A stretch of DNA of 64,000 nt from Fulvia fulva (Eukaryota; Ascomycota; Dothideomycetes; Mycosphaerellales; Mycosphaerellaceae). This document shows, piece by piece, positions 1 to 9,704 of this stretch. Each line of letters opens with the position of its first letter. Within the stretch, counting starts at the first letter, position 1. The position numbers and the translations under genes were made by a program. The notes beneath the pieces are model-generated. The model saw only the letters and a list, made by a program, of their open reading frames with translations. It ran no database searches and was not told the origin of the DNA. The stretch covers positions 6,696,001-6,760,000 of the forward strand of contig NC_063013.1 in the NCBI RefSeq assembly GCF_020509005.1, given 5' to 3'.

Positions 1-1050
1 CTTCATTAGGATCACGCCAAACCGCTCAAGGGCAGTGCCCGAGGCATTGGGACATGCTAGACAAGCCATATGCCAATGCTCTTGAAGCCTCTTCGTTTGT
101 GGGTAGGATTGTGCCTGACGAGCAGAGGCATATTATCTCGAGATACGCCAATCGAGCGTGGCCAATGCGTAGACACATCCGCGGAAGCCCTCACCTTGTC
201 ATTGACGGTTACTGGTAAGATCAAGCCAAGGCAGCAGACTGACAACACCGCCGCACCGCCGCACCGCCGCACCGCCGCACCGCTCACTCGACCCCAAACA
301 TTTCTCTCTTCCCGACGGATGCATGCTTTGCTCGAAGTCAAGATTTCAGGCCATTAGACACGAGCAGGGATGTGCTTCTGCTCATGTAGACCAATGCCTA
401 GTGAGGAGTAGCATTCGGTAGTCGACAGATCCATGTGTCGCCATGCTCATTCGTGCCAGCGTGGTGAGTCCATCGTGGCCACTCATGAGCTTCACGCCAG
501 CACATTGTGCATGTGCCCCGAACCAATGGCTTCAGATGAGTTCATCGAGCTCTGATCGTCCACGTGTCGTCTTTCTTCAGGTTTGCTTAACAATCGTCGT
601 GCGATACCTGACCTGTGATGCAGCGCGGATGATGGGGGGTATGGTCTAGCAGCATTGGACCTTGCCACCAGCAAAGCTTGGTGTTTAGGTAGAGCTTTCA
701 ACAGAAGTCCTAATCAATATAGTCTCAGCCATCAAAATCTCATACTGCGCCGTGCCATTGAGTCACAGTCTAGCACCATTGTAACGCGATGAACATACCA
801 TGAGAGTCGATGGCTCATCATCGCTAGTCGCCCTTTCCGTGGGATGAGTCAGAGCACGAGCCACCGCTAGGATCTGATAAGCCGAAGTGACGTTCTCTTC
901 AAATAGAGAGAGCTCTTCACAAGCTCAGGCACGAACAACCGCTCACCACTACATTGCCGCCGCAAACAACAAACAGCGCTCTCCAATCTCATCCATATCG
1001 CCACATTGGACACTGCAACTCACCTCGACAACACCACACCAACCTCAAAC
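1..1050. other. intergenic region upstream of eIF6
   Basis: I see no supportable gene here. ORFs of 70-95 codons occur on both strands but overlap one another and show no recognisable domain. The last 150 bp before the eIF6 start are C/A-rich with few G residues, as in many fungal 5' leaders. A short tandem repeat lies at 248-279. Confidence 0.5.
248..279. repeat. octanucleotide tandem repeat (ccgccgca)x4
   Basis: Four exact copies of the 8-bp unit ccgccgca stand head to tail. No gene can be assigned to the segment, so this looks like a simple-sequence tract. Confidence 0.9.
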
Positions 1051-1888
1051 ATGGCGGTCCGCGCATCATTCGAAAACTCCAACGAGTACGTCCATCAGCC
1101 CCACCATCACGCAAACACCACCACATCCCACACAAACATTCATGCAGACCTCATCGCGCCAGCACTAACAAGGTCTTTCTAGAGTCGGCGTCTTCTCCAC
1201 CCTAACAAACTCCTACGCCCTCGTCGCCGTCGGCGCCTCGGAAAACTTCTACAGCATCTTCGAAGCCGAGCTCCAAGACGTAATCCCCATAACGCACACC
1301 ACCATCGCCGGCACGCGAATTGTCGGCCGCCTGACGGCCGGAAACAAACACGGTCTCCTCGTTCCCACCTCTACAACCGACCAGGAACTTCAACACCTGC
1401 GAAACAGCATCCCAGATACTGTCAAGATCCAGAGAATCGAGGAGAGGCTGTCAGCGCTGGGGAATGTGATATGTGCAAACGACCACGTCGCGCTCGTGCA
1501 TCCGGATTTGGAGAGGGAGAGTGAGGAGATCATCGCAGATGTTCTCGGTGTGGAGGTTTTCAGGCAGACTATCGCCGATAACGTCCTGACAGGGTCGTAC
1601 ATGGCGCTCTCTAACCAGGGCGGAATCGTACACCCGAAGACCTCAATCCAGGACCAGGACGAACTTTCGTCTCTGCTACAGGTCCCGCTCGTGGCGGGCA
1701 GTGTGAATCGTGGTTCACCAGTGGTGGGAGCGGGCATGGTGGTAAACGATTGGATGGCTGTGACGGGACTGGACACGACTGCGACGGAGTTGAGTGTGGT
1801 GGAGAGTGTGTTTAAGTTGGGTGAGGGGATGGCGCCCGGGGCGATCAATACGACGAATAAGGAGACTATGGTGGAGAGTTTCTACTAG
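1051..1888 (+). CDS. TIF6: eukaryotic translation initiation factor 6 (eIF6/Tif6)
   Basis: eIF6 binds the 60S ribosomal subunit in nucleolus and cytoplasm. It is needed for 60S biogenesis and prevents premature joining to 40S. Exons are 1051-1085 and 1183-1888. The intron runs gtacgt...ctag with a CACTAACA branch region, and the join gives N-E-V-G-V-F. The product is 246 aa, which matches the usual length of about 245. It begins [20 protein letters not shown] and carries the family's repeated features, including [25 protein letters not shown] and a [12 protein letters not shown] tail segment. The ATG at 1051 is the only one that keeps the conserved N-terminus. The gene is complete, with no sign of decay. 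Confidence 0.96.
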
Positions 1889-2411
1889 ATGGCAGGGCAG
1901 AGTTGGTAACGACGAAGCACGATTGCGAACATGGAAGCATGTATATGGTTTACATGAGCGTGGCGTTTGGAAGGAAGGGCTGTCAAGGCCTTGGACCGTG
2001 TCATACAGTTTTCTGTATCATATCGATGAAGCATGAATGGACGCAATCGCTGACTTCGCTCAACGAAGGTATGAGATGGTAGTCAAAGCTCGTAACAATT
2101 CATCAATGTCTACCGCACCTCCCCTAAGAAATTGCCAATGCGATCATCCTCCTCCGAAAGAGACCCCACAAACACCCCATGGGATCAATTCAATTCGCCT
2201 CCCTGCAATAAACGCCACCTCCCATACCCGATAACCATCCACACCCATTAGTCGTGCTGGAGACTGGACCCATCTCAAGCGTGCAGAAGCATGGAAAGCT
2301 GTCTGGCCACAGCAGAGCCATGCATCCGCGCCATCAACTACCATTGCCAGCCTTCTGATACTTCCCATAATCAAAAACAGAGTCAACTTTAGCATCAGCA
2401 TCAGCATCATT
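1889..2411. other. convergent 3' intergenic region
   Basis: This stretch lies between the convergent eIF6 and Cbf1-like genes and probably holds both 3' UTRs. A set of CAG/CAT-type triplets near 2390-2410 belongs to the end of the Cbf1-like gene region. I see no other gene. Confidence 0.5.
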
Positions 2412-3366
2412 CTACTCCGCATCCTCAGCATCGGCATCTGCCTTCTCATCCTCAATAGAGACACCAGCCTTCTGCGCTGCCTTCTTCCACTGCTCGGCTT
2501 CACCCCAGGCGCGCTGGCATTCAGCTTTGAGTTTGTCGCAGCTGGAAGAGAGCTCGGCAATGGCTTGTTCGGTGAGGAGCTTTTCGAGAGTCCATTTCTC
2601 GATGTTCTGGGTTTCGTTCTCCTTCAGCTGGGTGATGAATTGGACTGCGCGAGCGAGGATGCTGCCTTTGTTCTTTTCGCAGCCCGGCACGATTTTAGCG
2701 AGCTCGTTGATGCCTTCGTTGATGGTTTCGCGGCGTCTGCGTTCGACTGAGGATTGGTTAGTGTGGTTTCAGGTTGTGGCTTGTGGCGAGGTCATGCTTA
2801 CCCTCTTTGTGATTGTCTCGTCGCACCTTGTGCCACTCTTCAGTGCCGACTTGAGGCTTGGGCGTGCTTTGATTGCCTGCTGCCCCACCTGGTGACATGT
2901 TGCCATTTGGCGCGTTCTGACCGTCCTTGGGTAGGATGTTGTCAAAGTCGCCAAAGCTTGAGGTCCTCTGCGCATTTGGATTATTCGGATCAACGCCAGC
3001 ACTTCCAGGCCGGTCACCTGGCTCCTGAGTGGGTTGTGTCATGAATGCCGACTCGGTCGATTGTGGAACAGTCATCGTATGGTAAGCCATCGCCGCAGCC
3101 GCAGTGTCGCTCGCGCTTGGAATCCCGCCCTCGTGCATCTCTTCGTGTCCTTGTGGATGGTGACCTTGATCGTGCTGAGGATGTTCGTGGCCCTCCATAT
3201 CGTTGTTGTGATGCGACAGTGCTGCCGCAAAGTTCATGTCGTGGTGGGCTTCCTCCTCGCCTGGCATCTGGTATGGGTTGCCAAAGTCGCTCTCGTGCAT
3301 GCCAGGGGCAGGGCGTTGGTCAGGCAGGTCATCAGCTCCACGCTTCCTCTTAACAGCGGCAGCCAT
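2412..3366 (-). CDS. CBF1: bHLH transcription factor of the Cbf1/Cpf1 family
   Basis: Cbf1-type proteins bind the E-box CACGTG. In yeast they act at centromeres and at methionine genes, and in filamentous fungi the family regulates sulfur and metabolic genes. Exons are 3366-2802 and 2746-2412. The 55-bp intron (gtaagc...cctcag, branch CTAAC) lies inside the basic region, and splicing restores NHKEVERRRRETINEGINEL. The product is 299 aa. The N-terminal 170 residues are His/Gln/Pro-rich and low in complexity. The basic helix-loop-helix follows at about 180-245 (KGSILARAVQFITQLKENE), then a leucine-containing coiled coil and an acidic tail. Residues H, E and R of the basic region needed for E-box contact are present. 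Assignment to Cbf1 rather than another bHLH rests on the EEWHKVRRDNHKEVERRRR block. Confidence 0.9.
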
Positions 3367-4703
3367 TGTGGTAGCTGTTCGTTCCTGGTCGGGTCGATGA
3401 GGTCTGAGCTTGGTGTGCGTTAACGGGGAGTCGTCTTGTGATATTGCAATGCGCGTCTATGAAGATCTAGAGTGTCTGTCAGTACGCGACCAGTGGCCAT
3501 CTTCATGCGACACGCTCGTGACATCGGCGTGGTGGGAATTGATCATGCGGTCGAGGCTACAGTGGGCTGCTGATAAGCATCGTAGAGCTGAAGCATCGCA
3601 GAGGGCGCGCAGGAGCTGGCATTGAGCAGCGTAACTGTGCCATCCTCCCATCGCCCATCGCGTCGCAATCATCCTCGAGTCGCATCGTCTTGAGCTGTCG
3701 CAACCGTCATGGTGGCCTGCTATCAGTCGCATCGTCGCGATAGTCGATCATGGCGATGCGGTCGCAAGCTGGCTCTTTCGTGTTTTTCTCTGCGATGCGC
3801 GATGGTGGCGAGCTCGTTCCACTGGGAGATATGAAAGGGACTCAACGTACTCAGACCAACAAGCCGTCTCTTCGGCTTCAGATGTTCCCCGTTCCTCACG
3901 TGTTGTTATCGTCAGGTGATTTAGAGATGAACGTGATATGAGGAAGGCGGAGTTTCGGCTATTCTCCTTCGGCTGGTCCCGACCGCTGAAACGAGCGCTT
4001 TGACGACAGGTTCGAGTTCAGCTTGCGTTGGTGGCACAAATAAACAGGATTCACAATAAAACACCGCCGCTGTCGAGATATGGAGAGGGCGTGCTGGAGG
4101 TGTGAGTGAGCAGAAGGGCGGTCATGTGCAGCGGACCGATCACATGCTTCCCACATCGACGCTCTCCACTCAGGTCACTCCTGCGCGTCGAACCCCACGG
4201 CCAGCGACCAATCAGCACGTTCGACCTCACACAACGCACCACGTGCCAAAGAGCTGCCACACCCTCTCCTTTGTGGACGAGGCAATTGTTGCTTTGACTT
4301 GCTTCAGCTTCCCTGCCCAATAAAGACGAGCGTGACATGCACCGCAGCCTCATGTGTGATGGAAGTCCACTATCACTATGGCCGCGACGCCTCGAGCTCT
4401 ATGGCTGACTACCATAGGTACACAAAGTGGCTAGGCACCGGTCGAGGCTCGTGAGATCTTGCGGCCTGGAGGAGCCTTGTCTTTGCCCAGGCAATTAGCA
4501 AGCTGAAGCTCAAGCTGAGTATTGACAATGTGAATGCAGCAAATGGCGATGTTTCTTCATGCACTATGAAGTCTTACCAAAGCTCACCTAGGCGGCCTCG
4601 CTTCCGCCTGGAGTGACCGGTGAGGTGAGGTTATGCATCGTGCGGAGCTCATGATATTCTCTTCGGTCATATCTCTCCTTCTATTCAGCAGCACATCGCC
4701 AGG
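3367..4703. other. intergenic region between two divergent genes
   Basis: This 1.3-kb stretch separates the minus-strand Cbf1-like gene from the plus-strand F-box remnant. It should contain the Cbf1 promoter. Short overlapping ORFs occur on both strands, but none has a domain or a convincing exon structure. Confidence 0.45.
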
Positions 4704-5527
4704 ATGGCTGCCACCATGGGAGGACGACCGCCATCCACCGACAACAGCAAACGCAAGGCCGCCATGGACGTTGCTACAAGCCTCGGAGCGCAAGGTCCTA
4801 GGAAGCGATCGAAACCAACCCGCAAGAAAAAAGGCGACCAGATGAAGAAAGCCAGTGATATCTTCCGCTTCGTGGATTTACCAGGCGAGCTTCGTGACAA
4901 TGTCTACGAGAAGGTCTTCGAGGGTCGCCCAACCAGACTACACCGCAACAGCGCCAACAAACCCCTAGCTATAGAATCAGGGCTCGCACGTACCTGCAAA
5001 CAGATCCGCTCAGAGATGCTAGATTTGGCTCTATTGCAGGCTCCAATCATCCAAACAAGTGTTACCTCATTGCCTTCTTCAATCGACTCTCCGAAGCCCA
5101 GCTCGCCAAGCTACAGCCATCAAAAGAAAAGACGCCAGCAAAGCGAGTTGTCAGAATCGAGCTCATGTTCGCCATCCCAGCTGCCGGCATCGAAACTCCA
5201 GCGTTCGGCTTCCCGAGAGAGGTCAGGCATTTGCCGGCGTTCGAGTAGCTCGCTCGCTGGCTCAATCGTGCTGGAAATTCAGACAAGAAAGGAACACAGA
5301 TCGACTTCCAATACAAACCTTGCAGCAACTGCTTCCCGCTCTGGTGGCCGATATCGAGGGACGTCAATCCAGCGACTTCGACTGGAAGGCGATTTCGCGA
5401 GGCGAGGAAGATTTTCAAGGCCATTCTCAAGGCTACTTCCGAAGACTGCACCAAAGTCCCAGAGTGGCGTGTCGGTGGGCTGAAGGAGGATGTGGAAGGC
5501 GAAGATGAAGAGTGTGGTGATAGCTGA
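4704..5527 (+). pseudogene. decayed F-box-like protein gene
   Basis: The reading frame opens with ATG at 4704 and gives a basic N-terminus and then an F-box-like segment, FRFVDLPGELRDNVYEKVFE, at about residues 52-71. A CKQIRSEMLDLALLQAP helix follows. After about 5058 the protein-like sequence moves to another frame (CYLIAFFNRLSEAQLAKLQP), which meets a TAG at 5246-5248. It resumes as LARWLNRAG, jumps frame near 5315 (TLQQLLPALVADIEG) and jumps again near 5400 to EARKIFKAILKATSED, ending with TGA at 5525-5527. I see no intron signals that would reconcile these shifts. Fungal proteins of this type pair an F-box with a variable C-terminus. I infer a pseudogene with at least three indels and one nonsense codon. 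The alternative is a truncated 259-aa product ending at 5483. Confidence 0.55.
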
Positions 5528-5823
5528 CTTAGCTGTATGAGGCTGCTAGATCACTCGTTGAACGACTCCAGGAAATGCGCATTGGGAGAATAGTGCTGAC
5601 AGTCTATACTGAAGCGCGATCGCCCTCAAAGTCTCCATCAACCGTGACGTCGAAGAGCGCGAGTCACAGCGGCTTGCTACTATGCTGTGGCGCGAGTGGA
5701 ATGAAGCGATAACGACAGCAATTGGAACTGCTTGGTCCCGTTCATAGTACGACTGCCTCAGAGCCCTCTATGTTCCGCCACAGGCGACTCAATCACCATA
5801 CGTCCCTTGGAGTGCTACTTCTC

Positions 5824-6117
5824 CTATACCGACTCCGCCACTCCCTCAATCCTGCCCTCCGCCATCGCCTCCACCTGCCTTAATCTCTCTTTCACCCTAT
5901 CGAGCTTTTGCTCGAGCATCGCAGCCTCCTTCTTGCCCTCATAACACCTCTCCTCCATCTTCTCGATCGCATCCTTTTTGCCTGCATCTCCATTCGTGAC
6001 CTCCACGTCCTGCACCTCGTGATGGACCGGCATTCCTGGCTTCGTGTACGTTCCCCACTCGAGTATCGCGAATAGGGCGCCGTGAATAATTGCGATCAAG
6101 AGGCCCGCGAGTAGCAT
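5824..6117 (-). CDS. small membrane-anchored coiled-coil protein, unknown function
   Basis: This ATG-started ORF encodes 97 aa. Residues 1-22 (MLLAGLLIAIIHGALFAILE) form a hydrophobic N-terminal segment that is either a signal anchor or one membrane span. The rest is charged, with heptad-like coiled coil from about residue 48 (KKDAIEKMEERCYEGKKEAA) to 90. I do not recognise the family. The amphipathic pattern and clean ATG favour a real gene, which stands alone between a decayed F-box gene and a gene-poor stretch. Confidence 0.5.
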   Translation of the reverse strand: MLLAGLLIAIIHGALFAILEWGTYTKPGMPVHHEVQDVEVTNGDAGKKDAIEKMEERCYEGKKEAAMLEQKLDRVKERLRQVEAMAEGRIEGVAESV

Positions 6118-7029
6118 TGGTGTGTGAGGAAGTGCTGCGAGTCTCGGAGATGAGGTGGATGGTGGTTGGATGTTTTGAGCTGGCGAAGGCTAGGCGCGTT
6201 TGAATAGTTTTTTCAAGGCCTGGTGCGTTTGCTAGTTTGTTTACTTTGCAGTTGGCACAGCGGTGAATGTGAGACAGTGACTTTGCGCAAGACAGCCACT
6301 GGAGTCACATGCAAGCGGCGCTTCCCGCTTTCAAATACGACTTCCTTCCCTCGACGTCACCTTTCGCCAGAGATCGTCTCTGACCTTTGTAATCTACCGA
6401 TTGAGGAACCCATGATCGCCACGCGCTCCGGACCCTCTACAGCTAAAGCCGTGCTGAGGTATTGTCATGCAAGGTGGATTCTTTCGGGCCTATTCGGGTT
6501 GATGAAGGCTCGTCGTGCTCGATCTCTGCGAAAGCGCCCTTGCTAATTCGCGCGACTTGTTCGTGGCTGACATGTGAAGAGGTGAATGTCACTCACGTTT
6601 ACGAGCTGCAAGCGGTGGCTGGGAAGTCAACCACATCTCTGGCGATCATGCCACCTGCAACACAGAATATTAAAATTTCCATTTCCGGTCTCGCTCTTCT
6701 TCCTACTTACGTCCTACATGTCGCGGCACCACCCCGACACCAAAACGACCATCTCTCGCTCCCGGCACCATCAACGAGTGACTTACCACGTCTCCTAGCT
6801 CGAGGCCTGAGTGTCGGGCGGGCAGGGTTTGTGATCACAGGTCATACCGAGAAGTGTACACAAATGGCGGTCGCACAACCAAGGGATCCAAGGGGTGGGC
6901 CGTTGTCCTTCTGCCGATGGCCTTGTGCGAGCAGCCTCGTTGCATGACCCGGAGCGACCGGCCCGGGGCATTCGAGGTACTACTGGCGGGTTTGGCACGT
7001 GTCGACGAGGCAGTCAGCCATCGACATCA

Positions 7030-7055
7030 CCCCCCCCCCCACCCGTCCCCCCCCC
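7030..7055. repeat. poly-C tract
   Basis: An 11-C run and a 9-C run are separated by acccgt. This is a simple-sequence homopolymer tract and a likely place for length error in assembly. Confidence 0.9.
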
Positions 7056-7264
7056 GATGTCATAGGCCGCAAGGTCTTCCTGCGCGAGGTTAGATAGGAG
7101 GAGAGGACACCAGCGAATGCCGTCCTACGGGCTTCCTGAAAAGGGAAAACAAAGGGACGGGTCGTTTGCCTCTCCTCCGGCAGCTCAGCGTTCCTCGCCG
7201 TGTAGCCTCGTTTGCCCCGAGATCATACACCTTTCGAGAGCAGGAACGTGGTAACCTGTCATCC

Positions 7265-7627
7265 CTAATGTGTGTGATGCGTGCCGGCCACTCGGACTGG
7301 CGGATGCTGAAATTTATACCGCAGGTCATCGTCCTTCGGCTGCGTGCTGGATGGCGGAGACCAGTATTCCGGACTGCTAGAGATTCGATGTTCCTGTTGT
7401 GTTGCATCCTGCATGAGTAACGTGTGGGAAACCCGCATCGATGGAGAGATTTTCTTCTCTGTTATTCCACCCACACGATCCACACGCCTTCGCTTCTTCG
7501 AGACTGATAGTCCTCGAGTATCATCGTCATCAAAGTCGAGGTCTGCTCCCGAACATGTCGCCCAGCTCGAAATGTCCTGCTGAACACGCAACTGCTCCTT
7601 ACGCTCATGCACCAATTTAATCATCAT
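7265..7627 (-). CDS. hypothetical protein with a basic nuclear-type motif
   Basis: This ATG-started ORF of 120 aa begins MMIKLVHERKEQLRVQQDIS. It has an acidic patch (DLDFDDDD) followed by KKRRRVDR, which resembles a nuclear localisation signal, and a Ser/Pro-rich C-terminus. No family is recognised. Composition is more protein-like than the other ORFs nearby, but nothing else supports it. It could be a chance ORF. Confidence 0.3.
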   Translation of the reverse strand: MMIKLVHERKEQLRVQQDISSWATCSGADLDFDDDDTRGLSVSKKRRRVDRVGGITEKKISPSMRVSHTLLMQDATQQEHRISSSPEYWSPPSSTQPKDDDLRYKFQHPPVRVAGTHHTH

Positions 7628-8199
7628 ACGCCTGCCGCCAGCACTGAACGATTTCTCTCACGCTTGATTTTCATGACTGATCTGCCAGGGGATCGGGGTT
7701 CTAGGCAAGAACAATACAAGAGTGGGAGTGCTCGCAGCAGCAGGAACAGACGGAGCTTCCCTCTCCTAGTCCGTACACAGACCACGAAGAAAGATCACCA
7801 GGTTGTGTAGAGAGGCGAACGAGCATCTGGGCAGTCAGCACGATTTGCTAATCGAAGAGACGGTCGGGTCCGTAGGTTGGCAGTGAAGTGAATCTTGAAG
7901 GAAGGCAAATGAATTGTGTCCAGCCGGTCATGCGGCTTTCGCCCAACGCTACCTACCTTCACATACCCGTGTAACGTAGCAGATCTGTAGCCGAATACCA
8001 CGAATCTCAGGACAGATGCATGCGTTGCTGTTGTTCAAATCATTCACGTTGGCATGACGTGAGAAATCGGAGAAGATGCGGGACGAGCCGGGCGTCTCTC
8101 CAGCCTTCGAGAGCTCGACGTTTCGAGCTGCAGCAGCTCTTCCAATACTGTCTACACAGCCAGTTGCACTCTCCTCTCTACCCATTGGACGTCAACACC

Positions 8200-9248
8200 A
8201 TGCCCATGATACGTGTCAATGCTCTGCGGAGCCTCAGATTCACCGGCGCACGAGCAACAGCACGAGCCTCGGCTGGGCGGACACAGGTCGTTGCGAAGCG
8301 CTTCTCGAGCAGCGGCGGCAGCCATGGAGGACATGGTGAGCCCAGCTCGGATCTGCCTTGGTAAGTGACGATGACAACATAGCCGGCGGAGATGGACGAT
8401 GCGCTGGCTCGTCTCGATCAATGGCATTGACATGCTCCAAGGCTCCTCTCGGCACTCGCCATAACGCCCCCATCCGTCTGGTACCTCTGGCCCGACAAGT
8501 CGCACGCTGAGCACGGCGATCACGGTCACCACGAAGAGCACGAAGAGCACGGCGAAGAGGAGGAGAAGCCAAGCGAAGAGGATCAGTCATCCGAGGATGA
8601 GGCAGAGCAAGTAGACTCCGCACCAGCCGAGCAGGCCGATAAGCCAGAGAAGACCGAGGAAAAGGCAGGGCAGTCTTCTGAGAAGCCCGAAGAGAAATCT
8701 GAGGGTGGTGAGGAGAAGTCTGAGGGTGGAGATGACAAGCAGGAGGGTAGCGAGGACTCCGGCAAGTCCAGCGAGGGCGACTCGCAAGAGAAGCCCAAAA
8801 GTGGTGAGGTAGAGGGCGTGAACTTCAAGGGCAAGATGAAGCCAGACAGCGATGGCCACAAGGACACTCGCAAGACCGAGCCAAACCCAGAATCTCGAGG
8901 CACTCAGAAGAGGCGCATTGACTCTGGTCTTGGAAAGAATCTGGGCGAGGGTGATTCATCATCTGTGAGTTGGCCCATGGTCTGAACAGAGGGCATCCTC
9001 TATAAAGCTTGCACCTACTTACCACAGTCTAGGACCAGTCGACCGCTAAGCCAGAAAGCTCAGACGTCGGTGACATCACCAACAAGCAGAAGGGCTTCTC
9101 GACCATTGATACTAGACACTCTATCCAAATCGACCAGAGGGATGACAAGTCAAAGAAGGGAACTGGCGAGCCAGAGACTGCCAAGGCCAAGGGAACTGTT
9201 GACCCCAATGCCCCAGTCCGTGGTGGTCCAGGTCAGAACTCGAAATAA
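8200..9248 (+). CDS. acidic single-span protein with probable mitochondrial presequence
   Basis: Exons are 8200-8360, 8442-8964 and 9033-9248, with gtaagt and gtgagt donors, giving 299 aa. Residues 1-38 (MPMIRVNALRSLRFTGARAT) are rich in Arg/Ser/Ala with no acid, as in mitochondrial presequences. The splice into exon 2 creates one membrane span, WLLSALAITPPSVWYLWP, at about 54-71. The remainder is a long Glu/Ser/Lys-rich region (about 80-185) and a polar tail ending PGQNSK. This suggests a protein of the inner mitochondrial membrane with a large acidic soluble domain. Location and topology are inferred, and I do not know the function. The third-exon acceptor was chosen to keep phase; another ag lies 6 bp upstream in a different frame. 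Confidence 0.75.
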
Positions 9249-9704
9249 GCAGTTTCTTGCACTGAGCAAAGAGGAGACCACAGCGCGAAATCCTTGGCTG
9301 CTGCGAGTAGAGGAGCAGATGGGTAATGAATCCTCTTGTAAATATGTATAACTACCTAGAACAAAAGCTCATTGTCCCAAGCTGTAATGCTCCACGCGCT
9401 ACGCACGTGATGTCTCCACAACTAGCAGGGATGGTACGCCGTCGCCCTCTTGAACCTTGCTTCTTGAACAACGGAGCAACGATCTTTCAATTCCAACAAC
9501 GTCACTCAGAAACAGTGAACGTGTAGCAAGCTGAGACAACACATCTGGTTCATACATAGTTGTCGCAATCAGCTCAACCGCCACCAGAAACCATATTCGC
9601 CAAGGGCTTCCCAACGACCACCTGCATCAACTCCAAAACATCGCAACTACTACGTCACTGAGTACTGGACAGCAAACGACCACCAGAAGCACTGGTCGAG
9701 CGAC
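9249..9704. other. intergenic region (3' UTR and promoter)
   Basis: The stretch lies between two co-directional genes. It holds the 3' end of the acidic protein gene and the promoter and leader of the Ybp-like gene. I see no separate gene or RNA. Confidence 0.5.

Larger units (their letters stand above)
6118..8199. other. gene-poor 2.1-kb stretch
   Basis: Apart from the weak ORF at 7265-7627, I find no supportable gene. A C-rich tract lies at 7030-7055. Most of the remaining ORFs overlap on opposite strands. The last few hundred bases should include the promoter of the acidic mitochondrial-type protein starting at 8200. Confidence 0.4.

Noticed and set aside
721..770. Possible ninth RNA copy with an ATGGCACGG-like segment on the minus strand
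   Set aside because: No TATA at the right distance, no paired 3' end and no T run were found.
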